Origin: Annona cherimola
Lineage: Eukaryota; Streptophyta; Magnoliopsida; Magnoliales; Annonaceae
DNA length: 64,000 bases
Assembly: GCA_030490835.1 (NCBI GenBank)
Contig: CM059977.1
Location: forward strand, 18,023,335-18,087,334
Direction: 5' to 3'
Part shown: positions 1-10,688 of the stretch, piece by piece
How the letters are laid out: the number at the start of each line of letters is the position of its first letter
Numbering within the stretch: the first letter of the stretch is position 1
The notes under the pieces: generated by a model
Told to the model about the DNA's origin: nothing
Database searches by the model: none
Seen by the model: only the letters and a program-made list of their open reading frames with translations
Made by a program: the position numbers and the translations under genes

Positions 1-830
1 AAAAAGAAAGAAAAAATGAACAGAAGAAACAAATAAGAAACAGAGGATGGGTCCAGCATGCCCAGGACCATCCGAGGATGGGTGGCTGTCCTCAAGGCTC
101 AAACTGAAACCATTAATTTTTATAGTCCAAGATTTTACAAATGTGCCAAACAACTGCCCTGTCAAAGGAACAAGAAACAGAACAATATAGGAATTAATGC
201 AACTGCCGTCTATATGAAGATAACTGCAGAACAATTACAGGATTTCTGCAGGAAGCTGGTAAGAATAATGATGACAATAATAGGATGATAAAAAATTTAA
301 ACAAGATAAACTCACAGAAATTCTTCTTGCTGCTGTTTCTTTTTCTTTAGAATAAACCAGCAAATTCCAGAACTCATTCACCTGGGAGAAAACAAATCCT
401 ACACATGGCAAGAACACACAGTTTTACAAAGAAAAGGGTTTGCTAGCTTCAAAGGCAGCTGCATGATCCAGCAGATATAATGCACACATCTCAGCCATTC
501 ATCAATTGAGTGCTCGGGACCATAATAGACACAGACCTGAAATCATTTAAAAAAGGATGTTGTGCCTCACACCTTAAGAAATTAATGAACACAGAAAATG
601 CTGGCAATTTTCCCTTGGATTATCCTCCATTTCCTCAAATGTAATTAAAAAGCCCAAGTTTTGGCAAGCTCATCTCTGTGGTAAGTCCAACTTGTCACAG
701 TTGGATAGATCTGCAATGAGGTGCATCTAGGCCAAGTAAACATGGAGCTACCAGCAAAAAAACCAACTGAAGCAGCTTGCGATGTGTCTCTCTTAACCCA
801 TTTCTTGATGGCAAAAAGCACCAGTTAAGT
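1..830. other. non-coding DNA apart from the possible exon
   Basis: Apart from the candidate exon at 316-381, no long reading frame, RNA gene or repeat was recognised. If that exon is real, this stretch is intron and exon DNA of a minus-strand gene cut by the window edge. Confidence 0.4.
316..381 (-). CDS. possible single internal exon of an unidentified gene
   Basis: On the minus strand a 66-base block is open in one frame and encodes 22 residues beginning VNEFWNLLVYSKEKE. It is preceded by a pyrimidine tract ending TCTCCCAG and followed by a GTGAGT donor. The exact multiple of three and the good splice sites suggest a phase-0 internal exon of a gene that runs off the left edge. I did not find convincing neighbouring exons and do not recognise the family. 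It could be a chance match. Confidence 0.3.
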
Positions 831-1315
831 TAGCAGATACAAGCAATTGGTATCAGGGGTCAACCCACCTTACATGCCAATGAAATGGTTGGACATAAAC
901 TGGAGGTTATATAGCAGTTGCTCATATGCCTGTAAACGGAAGTGCTTTCCTAATCACAAATGATATCATAGAACTTCCATAGGATGTGAAAGTGGCAGAT
1001 AAAAGCAATTTCTATCAGGGGTCAACCCAGCTTACGTACAAATGGAATGGTTGAACATCTACTGGAGTTTATATGGCAATTGCTCAGGTGCCTGTAAAAG
1101 GTAGTGCCTCCCTAATCACAGGTGATAGCATAGAACTTCCCTAGGGTATAGAAATAGCAGATGCAAGCAATTGGTATCAGGGGTCGACCCAGCTTACATA
1201 CCAATGGAATGGTTGAACATGAACTGGAGGTTATATAGCAATCGCTCAGATGCCTGTACAGGGTAGTGCTTCCTTAATCGCAGGCGATATCATAGAACTT
1301 CCATAGGGTATGAAC
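831..1315. repeat. three-copy tandem repeat, about 162-bp unit
   Basis: Three head-to-tail units start near 831, 993 and 1155. Each opens with a (A)GCAGATxxAAGCAATT-type segment, has CAGGGGTCAACCCA or a close variant about 20 bases in, and ends with ATAGAACTTCC followed by a GGTATGAA-like tail. Units differ by scattered substitutions and have no shared open frame, so this is diverged non-coding tandem DNA. It lies downstream of the Ada1-type gene. Confidence 0.85.
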
Positions 1316-2515
1316 CCACTCACTGAACTGCGCTCATTGAGTGAGTCAAAATGGGAGCTGCCGGTTTTTTATTAGATCATTCAAATTCATAGAAAACATT
1401 TGGTTGCCAATCCAGCTGTCAGTTTCATGCTGAAATTCAGGGGATACCTACAACTCAACATTCCCCTCTTCATCACAAAACCATAAGTAATTCATTTCTG
1501 TATAATACAGTGTACTTTGAACTTCCAAGTCCTGCTGATTGGGAATTTTCCTCCTAAGTGGTACCTGTGGTCCAAGAGTTTTTGCAAAGTCTTGAGTATT
1601 TTGGAAGAATGAATAGGATGTATAATGTATTTCACACTTGGAGTACATTGGAAATTGGTCAAAATACCAATTTGATAAGTGCTCCTTTTCTGATGCATAC
1701 CAATTGACCGCACTTTAGCCTCCCCCCAGAGGGTGTCAATACATCACAAATAATGTTCGACATGGCCTTTGACAGTCAAAATGCCAATCGGATGTGCTGC
1801 CAGGAAGTCAATCTAGATATACATAGGACATGGATAAAAGTAGACTTCCCACATTACTATCAACATGGAGCTTAACAACCAAACATGGACTAGAAAGCAG
1901 AAACAGAAATTAAAATTGCTTTCAAATATAGATTTGATTTCTGAGGCATCAATTAATTAGGAGACTGAACTAAAACAACTGATAAAAGATACATTGAATA
2001 GTGAGGGCTGTCACTACTGAAACTACCCAAGCAATTCTCAGTTTTGATGGTACACAAACCGCAAACACTGTTATCCTTACAGAATGCGATTGTATCTTTC
2101 CCTAGCTACAAACAGTATTCGCTGCAAAATTGTCTTTGATTTCCTCTCTGCGACTTCTCTGGATCACATAAAAGCTTGAGATCAGCAGTGGTGACAAAAG
2201 ACATGCCCTCACAATGCTAAACGTACAACAGTGAAACCAAACCAGGGAAATTATTGGAAATCCCTTTCAGTTGGTTTGTTAAAATGTGTTCTAGATCAGG
2301 CATGTGGCCTGCGGAAGAATAGTACAGAGACTCTACTCCAATCCCCAGTTTTATCTTGCAAGGGACTGAGCTTTAGCTCAGGGATGTCATTCTGCCCATC
2401 TTGGATCAACTGCCAATTTCACCACCAGGACAGTGTCCACCCATGAAGAGCCATTTGAGCCAGATGGGGCCCACCTGGCAAATCTTCAAAGCAACCAAAT
2501 TTTGATCAGGACGAT
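1316..2515. other. intergenic DNA and 3' flank of the Ada1-type gene
   Basis: Only short frames are present, none with recognisable protein features. The part nearest 2515 is expected to hold the 3' untranslated region of the minus-strand gene that ends there. The tandem-repeat array adjoins the left side. Confidence 0.5.
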
Positions 2516-3823
2516 TTATTCTTCATATGAATACAGACATATTTTCTCAAGCAACTGTGGCCAGTCCTCTCCAAGCTGCTGTGGATTTAGTTCCATTGCC
2601 ACCTTGAAATCCAACATTGATACAGGACACCAACTTCTTGTTTCTTGAATGGGATCAGGGAATCTACTGCTACTTTGGGCATGCATGCGATGGCCAGGCC
2701 AAGTGCCATTAATAGGGTTCCCATTAGGCTGCTGCTTTTGCACCAAATGCTTTATTGATTCACCCCCAGACCTTGCTCCAACTAGCTCAATGCACGATTT
2801 GATCAAACGCTTCAAATATGCATCCAGCCCATTATTCAATAGATTTGCACAATCCAAGGACAATTCATCATCCTGTGACTTCAGTCCCTCTGCCTCTGCT
2901 ATTTGCACCATCCACTTCCTCAAAGTGCCGCTATCAAACAACTCACCTCCATCAATGCAACTCGGAGAACTATAATTTGCTGCAGTTGATGATCTGCGAG
3001 CACCACCCACACTGGCTGAACAGAATGGGATCCCAAGGGGTGCTTGAAGAGGTCTTTTGGTAGATATAATAGCACCAGCCTGCTCTGCTGTCTCCGGATC
3101 TTCAACAACAATAGCATCTGTGGAGCTTTTGCTATGTGCAGAAGCTGCAACATCCTGTGTCAATCTATTAGCTTGCTGCCTTTTCAAATGGAGAAGAGAA
3201 CTGTCCCTTTCATTTTCAGGCTGCTCTGCTAAACCTTGATGATGGTCCACTGGCCGCTGCAAATCACATGAATTCAACTCCCCATTTTCCATAATGCCCT
3301 TTTGAACAGCTTCTTCAGCAGCAGGAGCAACATGCTGGTGCACAGCAAGATCTGCTTTCCCATTTGGCCCAAGTGGGCTTGGCCGATTACCAATCCTCCT
3401 ATCGCGTGTTGCTGACCTGCCCTTCCGTGGCGATGAAGGCAGGTCTCCATTGCCCCAGATTAATGGTGTCGATGTTGGACTTTGCAATGGCCCAACCTGT
3501 TGGTAACCCTCATCTATTGATGGTGATCTTAATCCTCCCCCCTTGGCTGGTTTTGATATTTCCTTTCCATAGACTGGTGGTGGGACCTTCCCATAACAAG
3601 CATTCTTCAGAACTGCCCTTATCAACTGATTGTGCAATGCAAGATTCTCACGTCCGAGTGTCAGATAGCACAACTTATCAAACTCACTCTTGCTAACCTT
3701 GTGACCAAAAAACCTGCTCAAATAATAGAAATACCGGTTTGCCCGTTCCAACCCAATCTTCTTCACTATTTGACCCTTGAGGTCAGCAAGATTGATCCGC
3801 TGCTGTACTGGCCGTGGCGGCAT
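2516..3823 (-). CDS. ADA1: SAGA complex subunit Ada1/Hfi1 (TADA1-like)
   Basis: The product is a structural subunit of the SAGA histone-acetylation/deubiquitination coactivator in the nucleus. In yeast and animals Ada1 carries a histone fold that pairs with Taf12. A single uninterrupted frame encodes 435 residues. The N-terminus (about residues 1-80) has the conserved SAGA-Tad1 pattern of plant homologues: MPPRPVQQRINLADLK, then RYFYYLSRFF, SKSEFDKLC and LGRENLALHNQLIRA. A long polar, low-complexity middle follows. A second conserved block begins LFDSGTLRKWM (about residue 292) and runs into a helical stretch with ELSLDCANLLNNGLDAYLKRL, the expected histone-fold-like part. Length and lack of introns agree with Arabidopsis homologues. 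The start codon is the first ATG of the conserved N-terminus and has a tiny upstream reading frame just before it. The family is assigned from recalled similarity. Confidence 0.9.
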   Translation of the reverse strand: MPPRPVQQRINLADLKGQIVKKIGLERANRYFYYLSRFFGHKVSKSEFDKLCYLTLGRENLALHNQLIRAVLKNACYGKVPPPVYGKEISKPAKGGGLRSPSIDEGYQQVGPLQSPTSTPLIWGNGDLPSSPRKGRSATRDRRIGNRPSPLGPNGKADLAVHQHVAPAAEEAVQKGIMENGELNSCDLQRPVDHHQGLAEQPENERDSSLLHLKRQQANRLTQDVAASAHSKSSTDAIVVEDPETAEQAGAIISTKRPLQAPLGIPFCSASVGGARRSSTAANYSSPSCIDGGELFDSGTLRKWMVQIAEAEGLKSQDDELSLDCANLLNNGLDAYLKRLIKSCIELVGARSGGESIKHLVQKQQPNGNPINGTWPGHRMHAQSSSRFPDPIQETRSWCPVSMLDFKVAMELNPQQLGEDWPQLLEKICLYSYEE

Positions 3824-4360
3824 TTCTCAATGCATCAAAGAATCCGGATAATCCAGCAGATCGCTGCTTGGGTGCTCAAAATCACAATAACCTAAAACCA
3901 ATCCAGCTCCGGGTACAGACTTCAGAAACCAATTCCATCAACTCTCTTGCGAACAGTGCCTGAAACAGCCTGAAAGCACATCGATTCAACAATGTGGAAG
4001 CCAATCTTCTCTTCGCAACAAAACCGCAAAAACCCAATTCGGAGATCAAGCTCCAAGAGCTACTGAATTGCTCCAAAACCCTAATTTGAGCCCAAATCCC
4101 AAATTACGACAGCACTCGTTTCATCTTTGATCTCAATTCAGCATCGGGGACCAAAGACGAAGCGCAGGAGCACCGAAAGGATCTCATTTTCAGTGAGAAT
4201 TTGGGGGCACGGGGGACGGCGGAATCAGCATCGATCAATCCGGGGAAAGTTCGAGGGTTTCGAATTAAAGAAACGAGAGTGAGGATTTAGAGGAGGGCGG
4301 TGGGAGAGATGATGTTCTGACCTTCTGAGAGCTTGCCGAAGTAAGGAAGACGCTTGATTT
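3824..4360 (-). promoter_or_regulatory. 5' leader and promoter-proximal region of the Ada1-type gene
   Basis: Upstream of the ATG at 3823 lie about 500 bases of more GC-rich sequence holding several ATGs, among them a two-codon frame at 3827-3835 (ATG CAT TGA). This looks like a long 5' untranslated leader, possibly with an intron. Exact transcription start and splicing cannot be read from the sequence. Confidence 0.5.
3827..3835 (-). promoter_or_regulatory. minimal upstream ORF (Met-His-stop)
   Basis: On the minus strand ATG CAT TGA ends three bases before the main ATG of the Ada1-type gene. If the leader is unspliced here, scanning ribosomes would meet this start first. Regulatory effect is inferred only. 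Confidence 0.5.
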
Positions 4361-4740
4361 GAAGCCCATCATTCTCCGTCTTCTCTATCTCCGGCCTTCG
4401 ACTCTCTTCTCCCTCTCTCTATCCCTCTCTGCAATACTTGGATTCTTTGCCTTTTGCTTGCCAGAGTTTGTGTGTATCCCGGTCTATACTCCTGTGCTTT
4501 GCTCAAACTTGGTATCTTTGTTTCGGTGTATACGCTTACGCGCAGAATCTCTCTGGTTTTATTTGCCTTTCTCCCCGTCCTTCAATTTCCCTTTCATCGC
4601 TGCAAATAATGTCTCTTCCGGCTTTCTTTTTTGGTTTTAGGGCTATTTTCATTTTAATCCTTCTTATAATCATAATTCAAGAATAACCTATATTTTCCCA
4701 TTTTTATAATCAACCTTGCATGGGAGCCCTTGTAATATAC
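4361..4740. other. pyrimidine-rich flank upstream of the Ada1-type gene
   Basis: The plus strand is CT-rich (repeated CTCTCT and TTCTCC runs), typical of plant promoter-proximal DNA. No gene was found on the plus strand. The right part grades into the AT-rich foldback element. Confidence 0.4.
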
Positions 4741-5113
4741 GGATTCCAATCCTATGCTCCCGGGAGCATGAAGTGTTGCATGCTCCCGGGCGCATACACA
4801 TATTTTTTTATTTTTTTTTTGAAATTTTTTTTATAAAATTGTTAACCCAAATGTTTTTAATCTGTGTGTAAATTTTTACCATTTTTGGAATATTTTAGAT
4901 TTTTATTTTTTATTTTTGAAAATCAGTAGCATTTTAGTAATTTAAAATTACCTAAAATGTCACTAATTTTCAAAAATAAAAAATAAATACCTAAATACTC
5001 CAAAAATGGTAAAAATTGATACATACCTTAAATACACTTGGGCTAACAAGTTTATGAAAAAAATTTTAAGAAAAAATAAAAAAATATATGTGTATGCGCC
5101 TAGGAGCATGCTA
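4741..5113. mobile_element. foldback MITE, family A (CCCGGG-arm type), partial
   Basis: The left arm near 4778-4802 (GCATGCTCCCGGGCGCATAC) pairs with the right arm near 5088-5113 (GTATGCGCCTAGGAGCATGC). The AT-rich interior is also roughly palindromic around 4950, with a TCAGTAGCATTTTAG-type segment and its complement. A second CTATGCTCCCGGGAGCATG block sits outside the left arm. The same organisation is seen in the complete copy at 54841-55223. The outer right end and target duplication are not clear, so this copy is probably truncated. Confidence 0.7.
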
Positions 5114-5410
5114 CCTATTATAACTTTTTTTTTTTACCCAAATACCTATTAAACTTTTATACAAACGAAAAAATATAATTTAGAGAGAGTAAGAGGGAGG
5201 ATAAGGTGTTAAGTAATCTTTTGAAAATACAACCTATGACTTTTATCATGACTATCATTTAATTTGGAAGGCATGTTGACAATTAATAAAAATAAATAAA
5301 TAGGTCGTAGTCCAAATCATTCAAGATGCTTGAACAGGATGATATTTTTCGTTTGCGAGATATTTTTTCAATATATTTTTTAAATTTTTAATATAACTTT
5401 TTCGCTTTTC

Positions 5411-5929
5411 TACAGGAGTGTAATTTAGATAGGATACTTGTGAATGACAGGTATCTTAAAATGGGTAGGATAGGTAGTAGGATAAATTTCAAATAAAAAC
5501 CTAATGTAATTAGGTTAGAGTGGGTTTTAAGGTCCGAGCATCCGGAACCGAACTGAATTACTAATATATAATTTAATCTCTCTTTTACAAAATATATTAT
5601 ATTTTCGAAGATAGAAAATATAGAAACTTGTTTAATTGATATATTATTTAGTATATTTAATAAATGCATTTGAAAACTATAACATTATTATGTTAATTTT
5701 AAGTTTTTAATTAAAATTTATAATAAGATTAAGATTTTCAAATATAACACGAAGACTAATGTAAGGAACCAATTTGAAACTAAAAGAAAAACTGAACATT
5801 CTTTAGAAAAAGGTATGCTACGTTTAGAATCAACTTAACCTAAACTAAGACAGGGTAAAAGTTTCTAGAAATAGAATGAGGTTAGATTCGAACTCGAACC
5901 AAACCTACCTAACCCACATTGCACCCTTA
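5411..5929. mobile_element. possible degenerate hAT-like element
   Basis: The left end reads TACAGGAGTGTAATTTAGAT and the right end, reversed, TAAGGGTGCAATGTGGGT. The ends are loosely similar and resemble those of the better hAT elements here. The flanking 8-mers (CGCTTTTC and CTCTTCTC) match at six of eight positions. The interior carries GGTTAGAGTGGG and CGAACTCGAACC-type subterminal motifs and no coding capacity. Confidence 0.35.
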
Positions 5930-7988
5930 CTCTTCTCATATTAATTTTTTCATTCTCAATAAATATCATTTCATTTACTCTTTCTATTCAACATCTTGAA
6001 TGCTTTGGAAGAACTTGAGACAAAAAAATATTACAATAATAGTGATAATTGTAGCGAATATGTCAAAAAGGAGTGTCAAAATTATTTTTGTGGAATAATT
6101 TTGAAATGAAAGTGCAAAGTGTGAGACTAATATGGATTTAGGGGTTGAAGTGGTCATTATGGTAACCTCCCAAAGTAGAGAGTAGAAACTAGAGTGATTT
6201 ACAAATATATCTACTTAGTTTGACTATAATTGCAAATATATCAATATAATTTTAAAAATTACAAATAACTCTTACATAGTTTAACCAAAATTTCAAATAT
6301 ACCAACACCGTTACGACACTGTTGTAGCAATTTACAAAAATATATAAATTATACGGATATGTTTACAAATTACTCTAAAAATTAATACGTTAATGACAAC
6401 GATGGGACTATTATTATCACCATTTCTTTTAAGTTTAGAGGCCTTTCCTTGGCCAACATCCTTTATTTGACTGTTATCCTTGTTATTGTCAATTTATTAT
6501 GACCATCATCAATTTTTGTATCCATTTCATCCGTTACGTCATATTTATAAGAAACTTTGCTATAAGAATGACACAATATTTCATAATTTAAATGAGCTGG
6601 ATTTGGTAGTTTCGAACAGCTAGGTTGGGCACAGAGGATGCATTTAGAATTGTTTGCCAAGTCGTGCACGAACCAGCAAATAATTTTGGAATAATTTGAA
6701 ATTGCAAACAGTAGTGGGACTAACGCCTAGGTTTTTGCAAAATAAACGTCGAAAGTATGCATAATTTCCTGTTGCATGTGTCTTGGCATTTTTCAAGATA
6801 AATCTTAAAATTTGCAGATCTTTCCAAAAGAAACCTTTTGAGGACATGTATAAAATGATATAAATGAAACGGTAAAAAGTTCTTCTGAAGTGCTAAAAGC
6901 ATTCGCGGATCTAGAATAGCTTATAAGGCGACAAGGGTATTTTCTTTCCTATCTTGTTAAGAATCAAAGGCCAGCGGGGTTTGAAATTGTAAGATCTATT
7001 TGCAATATGTCAAAAAATACTTGTCAAAATACAATCATGTATATGTTACAGGGTCTATGTTGCAAAATCCCGACTAACACGAGAAGACTCTCGTTAAAAT
7101 TCTGAAATGTTGCTACGAGATGCAGCAGGAGCAAAATATTCGTGTATATGAGGCGCATCTTTTACTATCTACGACATATCCAATCTTATTATAACCACGA
7201 GTAAAACATGAAACGCGTACTTACAAAGTAGCCCATGACACCAGTGGAATTGGTGCTCCCTCCCGTAGGTGAGCTGCAACAGTGCTGTAAAACGGGTTCG
7301 GACCAATAACGGGCCATACACTGGTCCAGTCCACGTCTGTCCGGATCAAATCCGGTGGTTAATCCGGGTACAAAATGGTCCAACAATTCTTAACTATTCA
7401 ATGGCTATTCAATGGCTATTATGAGTGTATTTTGGTAGTAACTCATGCGGTTTATTTTAGCTCGTGAGTTTAACTTTCCCATCATTTGGGTGGCGTGAGA
7501 GTTTTCTCTTTTTAGTGAAAGTATTTATAATTTTTTTCTCTGTGTGAAATGTTATTGAAAATTTTCTTATGTTACGAGAAGGTTATAAAAATATAATATA
7601 ATTATCATCATGTATATAAATATCCATAAAAAGAACTTTTAACCATTCTATGGAGGTTGAATGGTCCATTTACACAATTTGAAGGAAGCTCGGATTACTC
7701 TTTTGAAATTTGAGATCTTCAAATTTGGAAAAGTCTTTGATTTACACATTGTGTATCTAAATCAACAATTTTCGATGAACAACTCATTTAATTATTGTCT
7801 TTATTTAATTAAAAGAATTCAACCATTTCATACTCATTGTCATTGTCATGATATTTTTATTTCAATTTCAATTTCAATTATTATATTTGTTTTTATTTTG
7901 AATTTTGTGTTATCTTCTGTCATATGTAAATTTAAAATTATAAATAATTTCAAGATTTATTCCTATATTAGACCTATATTCCAATTAC
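5930..7988. other. AT-rich intergenic DNA
   Basis: No gene is recognised. Between about 6185 and 6420 lies a segment with repeated CAAATATATCTAC/CAAATATACCAAC phrases. Similar wording occurs at 21080-21200, 52325-52700 and 63545-64000, which suggests another dispersed repeat whose ends I cannot define. Confidence 0.4.
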
Positions 7989-8272
7989 GGGTGTGTTTGG
8001 TTAGGGGTAAAACTTTTGATGAAAAGTTTTTGAAGTAGAAGTTGTCAAATTGATAGAAAATGATGTGATATAATAGGAGGAATGATGAGGAGTAAAGAGA
8101 ATAAAGTTAAAATAGATAGGTTAGTTGTATTGGTAGTAGTGTAGAAATGATTGAAAAGTAGGGTAGTTTGTATAGGAAAATGTGAAAAAATAATTAAAAA
8201 ATAGAGTAGTTATGGAGAGTGAAAAGTTTTGGATTGAAAAGTTTTGTTTTTTTGCCCCAAACAAACGCACCC
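7989..8272. mobile_element. family C MITE (GGGTGTGTTTGG type)
   Basis: This element of about 284 bp begins GGGTGTGTTTGGTTAGG and ends CAAACGCACCC, so the termini are inverted. TAC flanks both sides. Internal landmarks shared with the other copies are GATGAAAAGTTTTTGAAG, AATGATGTGATATAATAGG, AAAGTTAAAATAGATAGG and TTTTGGATTGAAAAG. It is non-coding. The 3-bp flank would suit a PIF/Harbinger (Tourist-like) MITE, but the superfamily is not proven. Confidence 0.75.
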
Positions 8273-10688
8273 TACATTCACTTATTATCAAAAATGTCAA
8301 ATATACACACCATCCGTTATAAACCGTCAGTTATTTCACAAACCATGTTTTATTCAGAGCGTGTAATATTTTTAAAATCCAAAAATATCACTTGTATACC
8401 AATCAAAAAAAAGAAAAAAAAAACTTGCATAAATGTCAAAGAACAAGAGGTAAAGATGAACGCAGGGACGTCACTGGCCCCAAAGATGTGGACATGGAGA
8501 CGCTGAGATTGGGCGATTGCTCCATCAGCCACTTCAAATCTCCCAAAATGATGATCACCCCAAGTACAAAGAAATGCAGTTTTACCGGAGACATGTAGCC
8601 CTAAGGTGACGCAAGGAGAGTAGCGACGATGTGGAGAGGTAGTCTCTCTCTCTCTCTCTCTATTTACTTTATCGTCGTCGTCGTATCTTCTTTTACGATT
8701 TTCCAATTTGGATGCTCTAATGCTCAGGGAATGACATGACTTGCCAGCTGCAAGAGGATTGGCGAACGGCAGTGAGCAGTTGTGTCTATCTAGCAAAATT
8801 GGTGGTGGGGTTTTTCGTCAGTTCTCATGGTGGGTTTTGCTGCTTTCGCTGGTTTTGACGTAGGAGCCAACAAGTCTCATTGGCGATGAAGAAGATGTTG
8901 AAAATGGCAGCAAGGACATGCGGTTTAGACAGTGATAACGAAGATGTTGGGTTTTTGCCAGACACGAGAAAGACAAGTGGTAATTTCTTTTGTGGTTGAT
9001 TCGGAGATGGGATTTTCCCATCAGCGACGGCAGTATCGATTGGTCTGTGGAAGTTGGGCGATGATGCTAGCGATAGAAAGTGGGTTTGCGGCCGGATGTG
9101 TAGAAGGAGCTAGCATGACGACGGTGGTCATTTGTGGTTAATATAGTGTTGTGTTTTCTGGCATCAAAGTGGTAAGAGGAGGTTTTTGGAAGAAGTAGAT
9201 TTTCGTCGAATGGTTGGCGGTGATTGTGAGCCGACACGTATGGAAGATCATGCCTTTTGAATGGTAATTTGGTGATGCGCTGCAATTTGCAGATGTACGG
9301 CATTCACATTTTTATTGATTTATTTATTTGGTAAAACGGGTATCTTAGATAACTCGTACCCAGGGTACTAATATGGCCACTAATTAAGGGTGAGGACCTA
9401 AGATATTCTCATTCATTCATAGATTGTTACTTATCGTAATCAATTTCCTAGCGAATGTGCAATCTCATTCCCATCATGCATCATATATAATTTCATTCCC
9501 ATCATGCATCATGCATAATTAGGAATGCAATTTTGGTATGGTAAGTTCGGTTCGAGATTAATCTTATTTTTATGTTATTCTCAAAAACTCCATTTCTACT
9601 TTATTTTAGGTCAAGTGATTCTAAACCGACCTTATCTTATTTGTTTAAAGTCAACTTAGTTCCAATTTCGATTTCAAATCGATTTTTTAAAAAAAAAATC
9701 TTCATATTATATTTTTTATTGAAATTGTACATTGTTCATTATGACATTTTTATATTATATATTAAACTCATTCATTATAGAGACAACTTGCTCCACTTAT
9801 CTTAAGGAAAACCACAAGTTCCTATATATAAATATGGAGACAAATCTCCACCAACAATTAATAGGAGATAAATGCCCCTCATGCTGTTTTATAGTCGTCG
9901 TTCATGGACCACGATGCTATTTTTGTCATGGCTTCTTTAAATTATATTTAAAAATTATAATTTTATTACAAGTCTTACCTAAAAATTAAGCTACTATCAA
10001 GATAATAATAATATAATTTTTGAAATACATTTATTAAATTACTAAATAATAAATAAATCAAATAAATTTTTATATATTTAAAGAATATATTTATGTATTT
10101 CATTATGAAAGGTATTTCATAAAATATATAATTTATATATATTTGTAATTTCGATAGGTTCTATGGTGGGTATTCGGACTTTGAAATTTACTCTATCTTA
10201 ATGAACTAGATTTTTTTTTACTCGAAATTTACCTTAATCTATAGGTATAAAAATACGAACCCCTCTGCCCATTTTAGGGTAGCTAACAAATTGCCCTGCG
10301 AAAATCCTTGTCTATAAAAATTCACCAATGACCACTTTTTTCGTGCATAAGGAAAGCACTATAAGTGGTATTCCATTAATATTTAATCATTATATTTGTA
10401 TTTTTGATATCAAGTAGGTATATCCGGAAGTAGTATGTATATAGGATAAATCCTATATTAACATTATATTATAAAAATTAAACACCGGTTTAATCTGGTT
10501 TTTAATGTCATATAAACTTGTTAGAACATATCAAAGACCCGTTTACTTCGGTCAGGTTTTGATAACATTCGTTGTAAGTAGGAATGAAACTTTGATAGAG
10601 TACTCATTTAAGTATCAGCTCAATTCAAAAAAAGTATTCATAAGGTAAGGTAACATACAAAAAATTACCGTATCTAGTTAATTAAGAT
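8273..10688. other. intergenic DNA with a GC-richer island
   Basis: From about 8450 to 9300 the DNA is less AT-rich, with a CT microsatellite at 8641-8661 and a few overlapping frames on both strands. None shows a family signature or plausible splice structure, so it may be decayed coding or promoter DNA. From 9300 to 10688 the sequence is AT-rich with nothing recognised. Confidence 0.35.
8641..8661. repeat. (TC)n microsatellite
   Basis: About ten uninterrupted TC units in the GC-richer island at 8450-9300. Confidence 0.9.

Noticed and set aside
8350..8796. 148-residue minus-strand frame
   Set aside because: It includes microsatellite-encoded RERERE and poly-Phe from a poly-A tract, features of a chance frame in low-complexity DNA.
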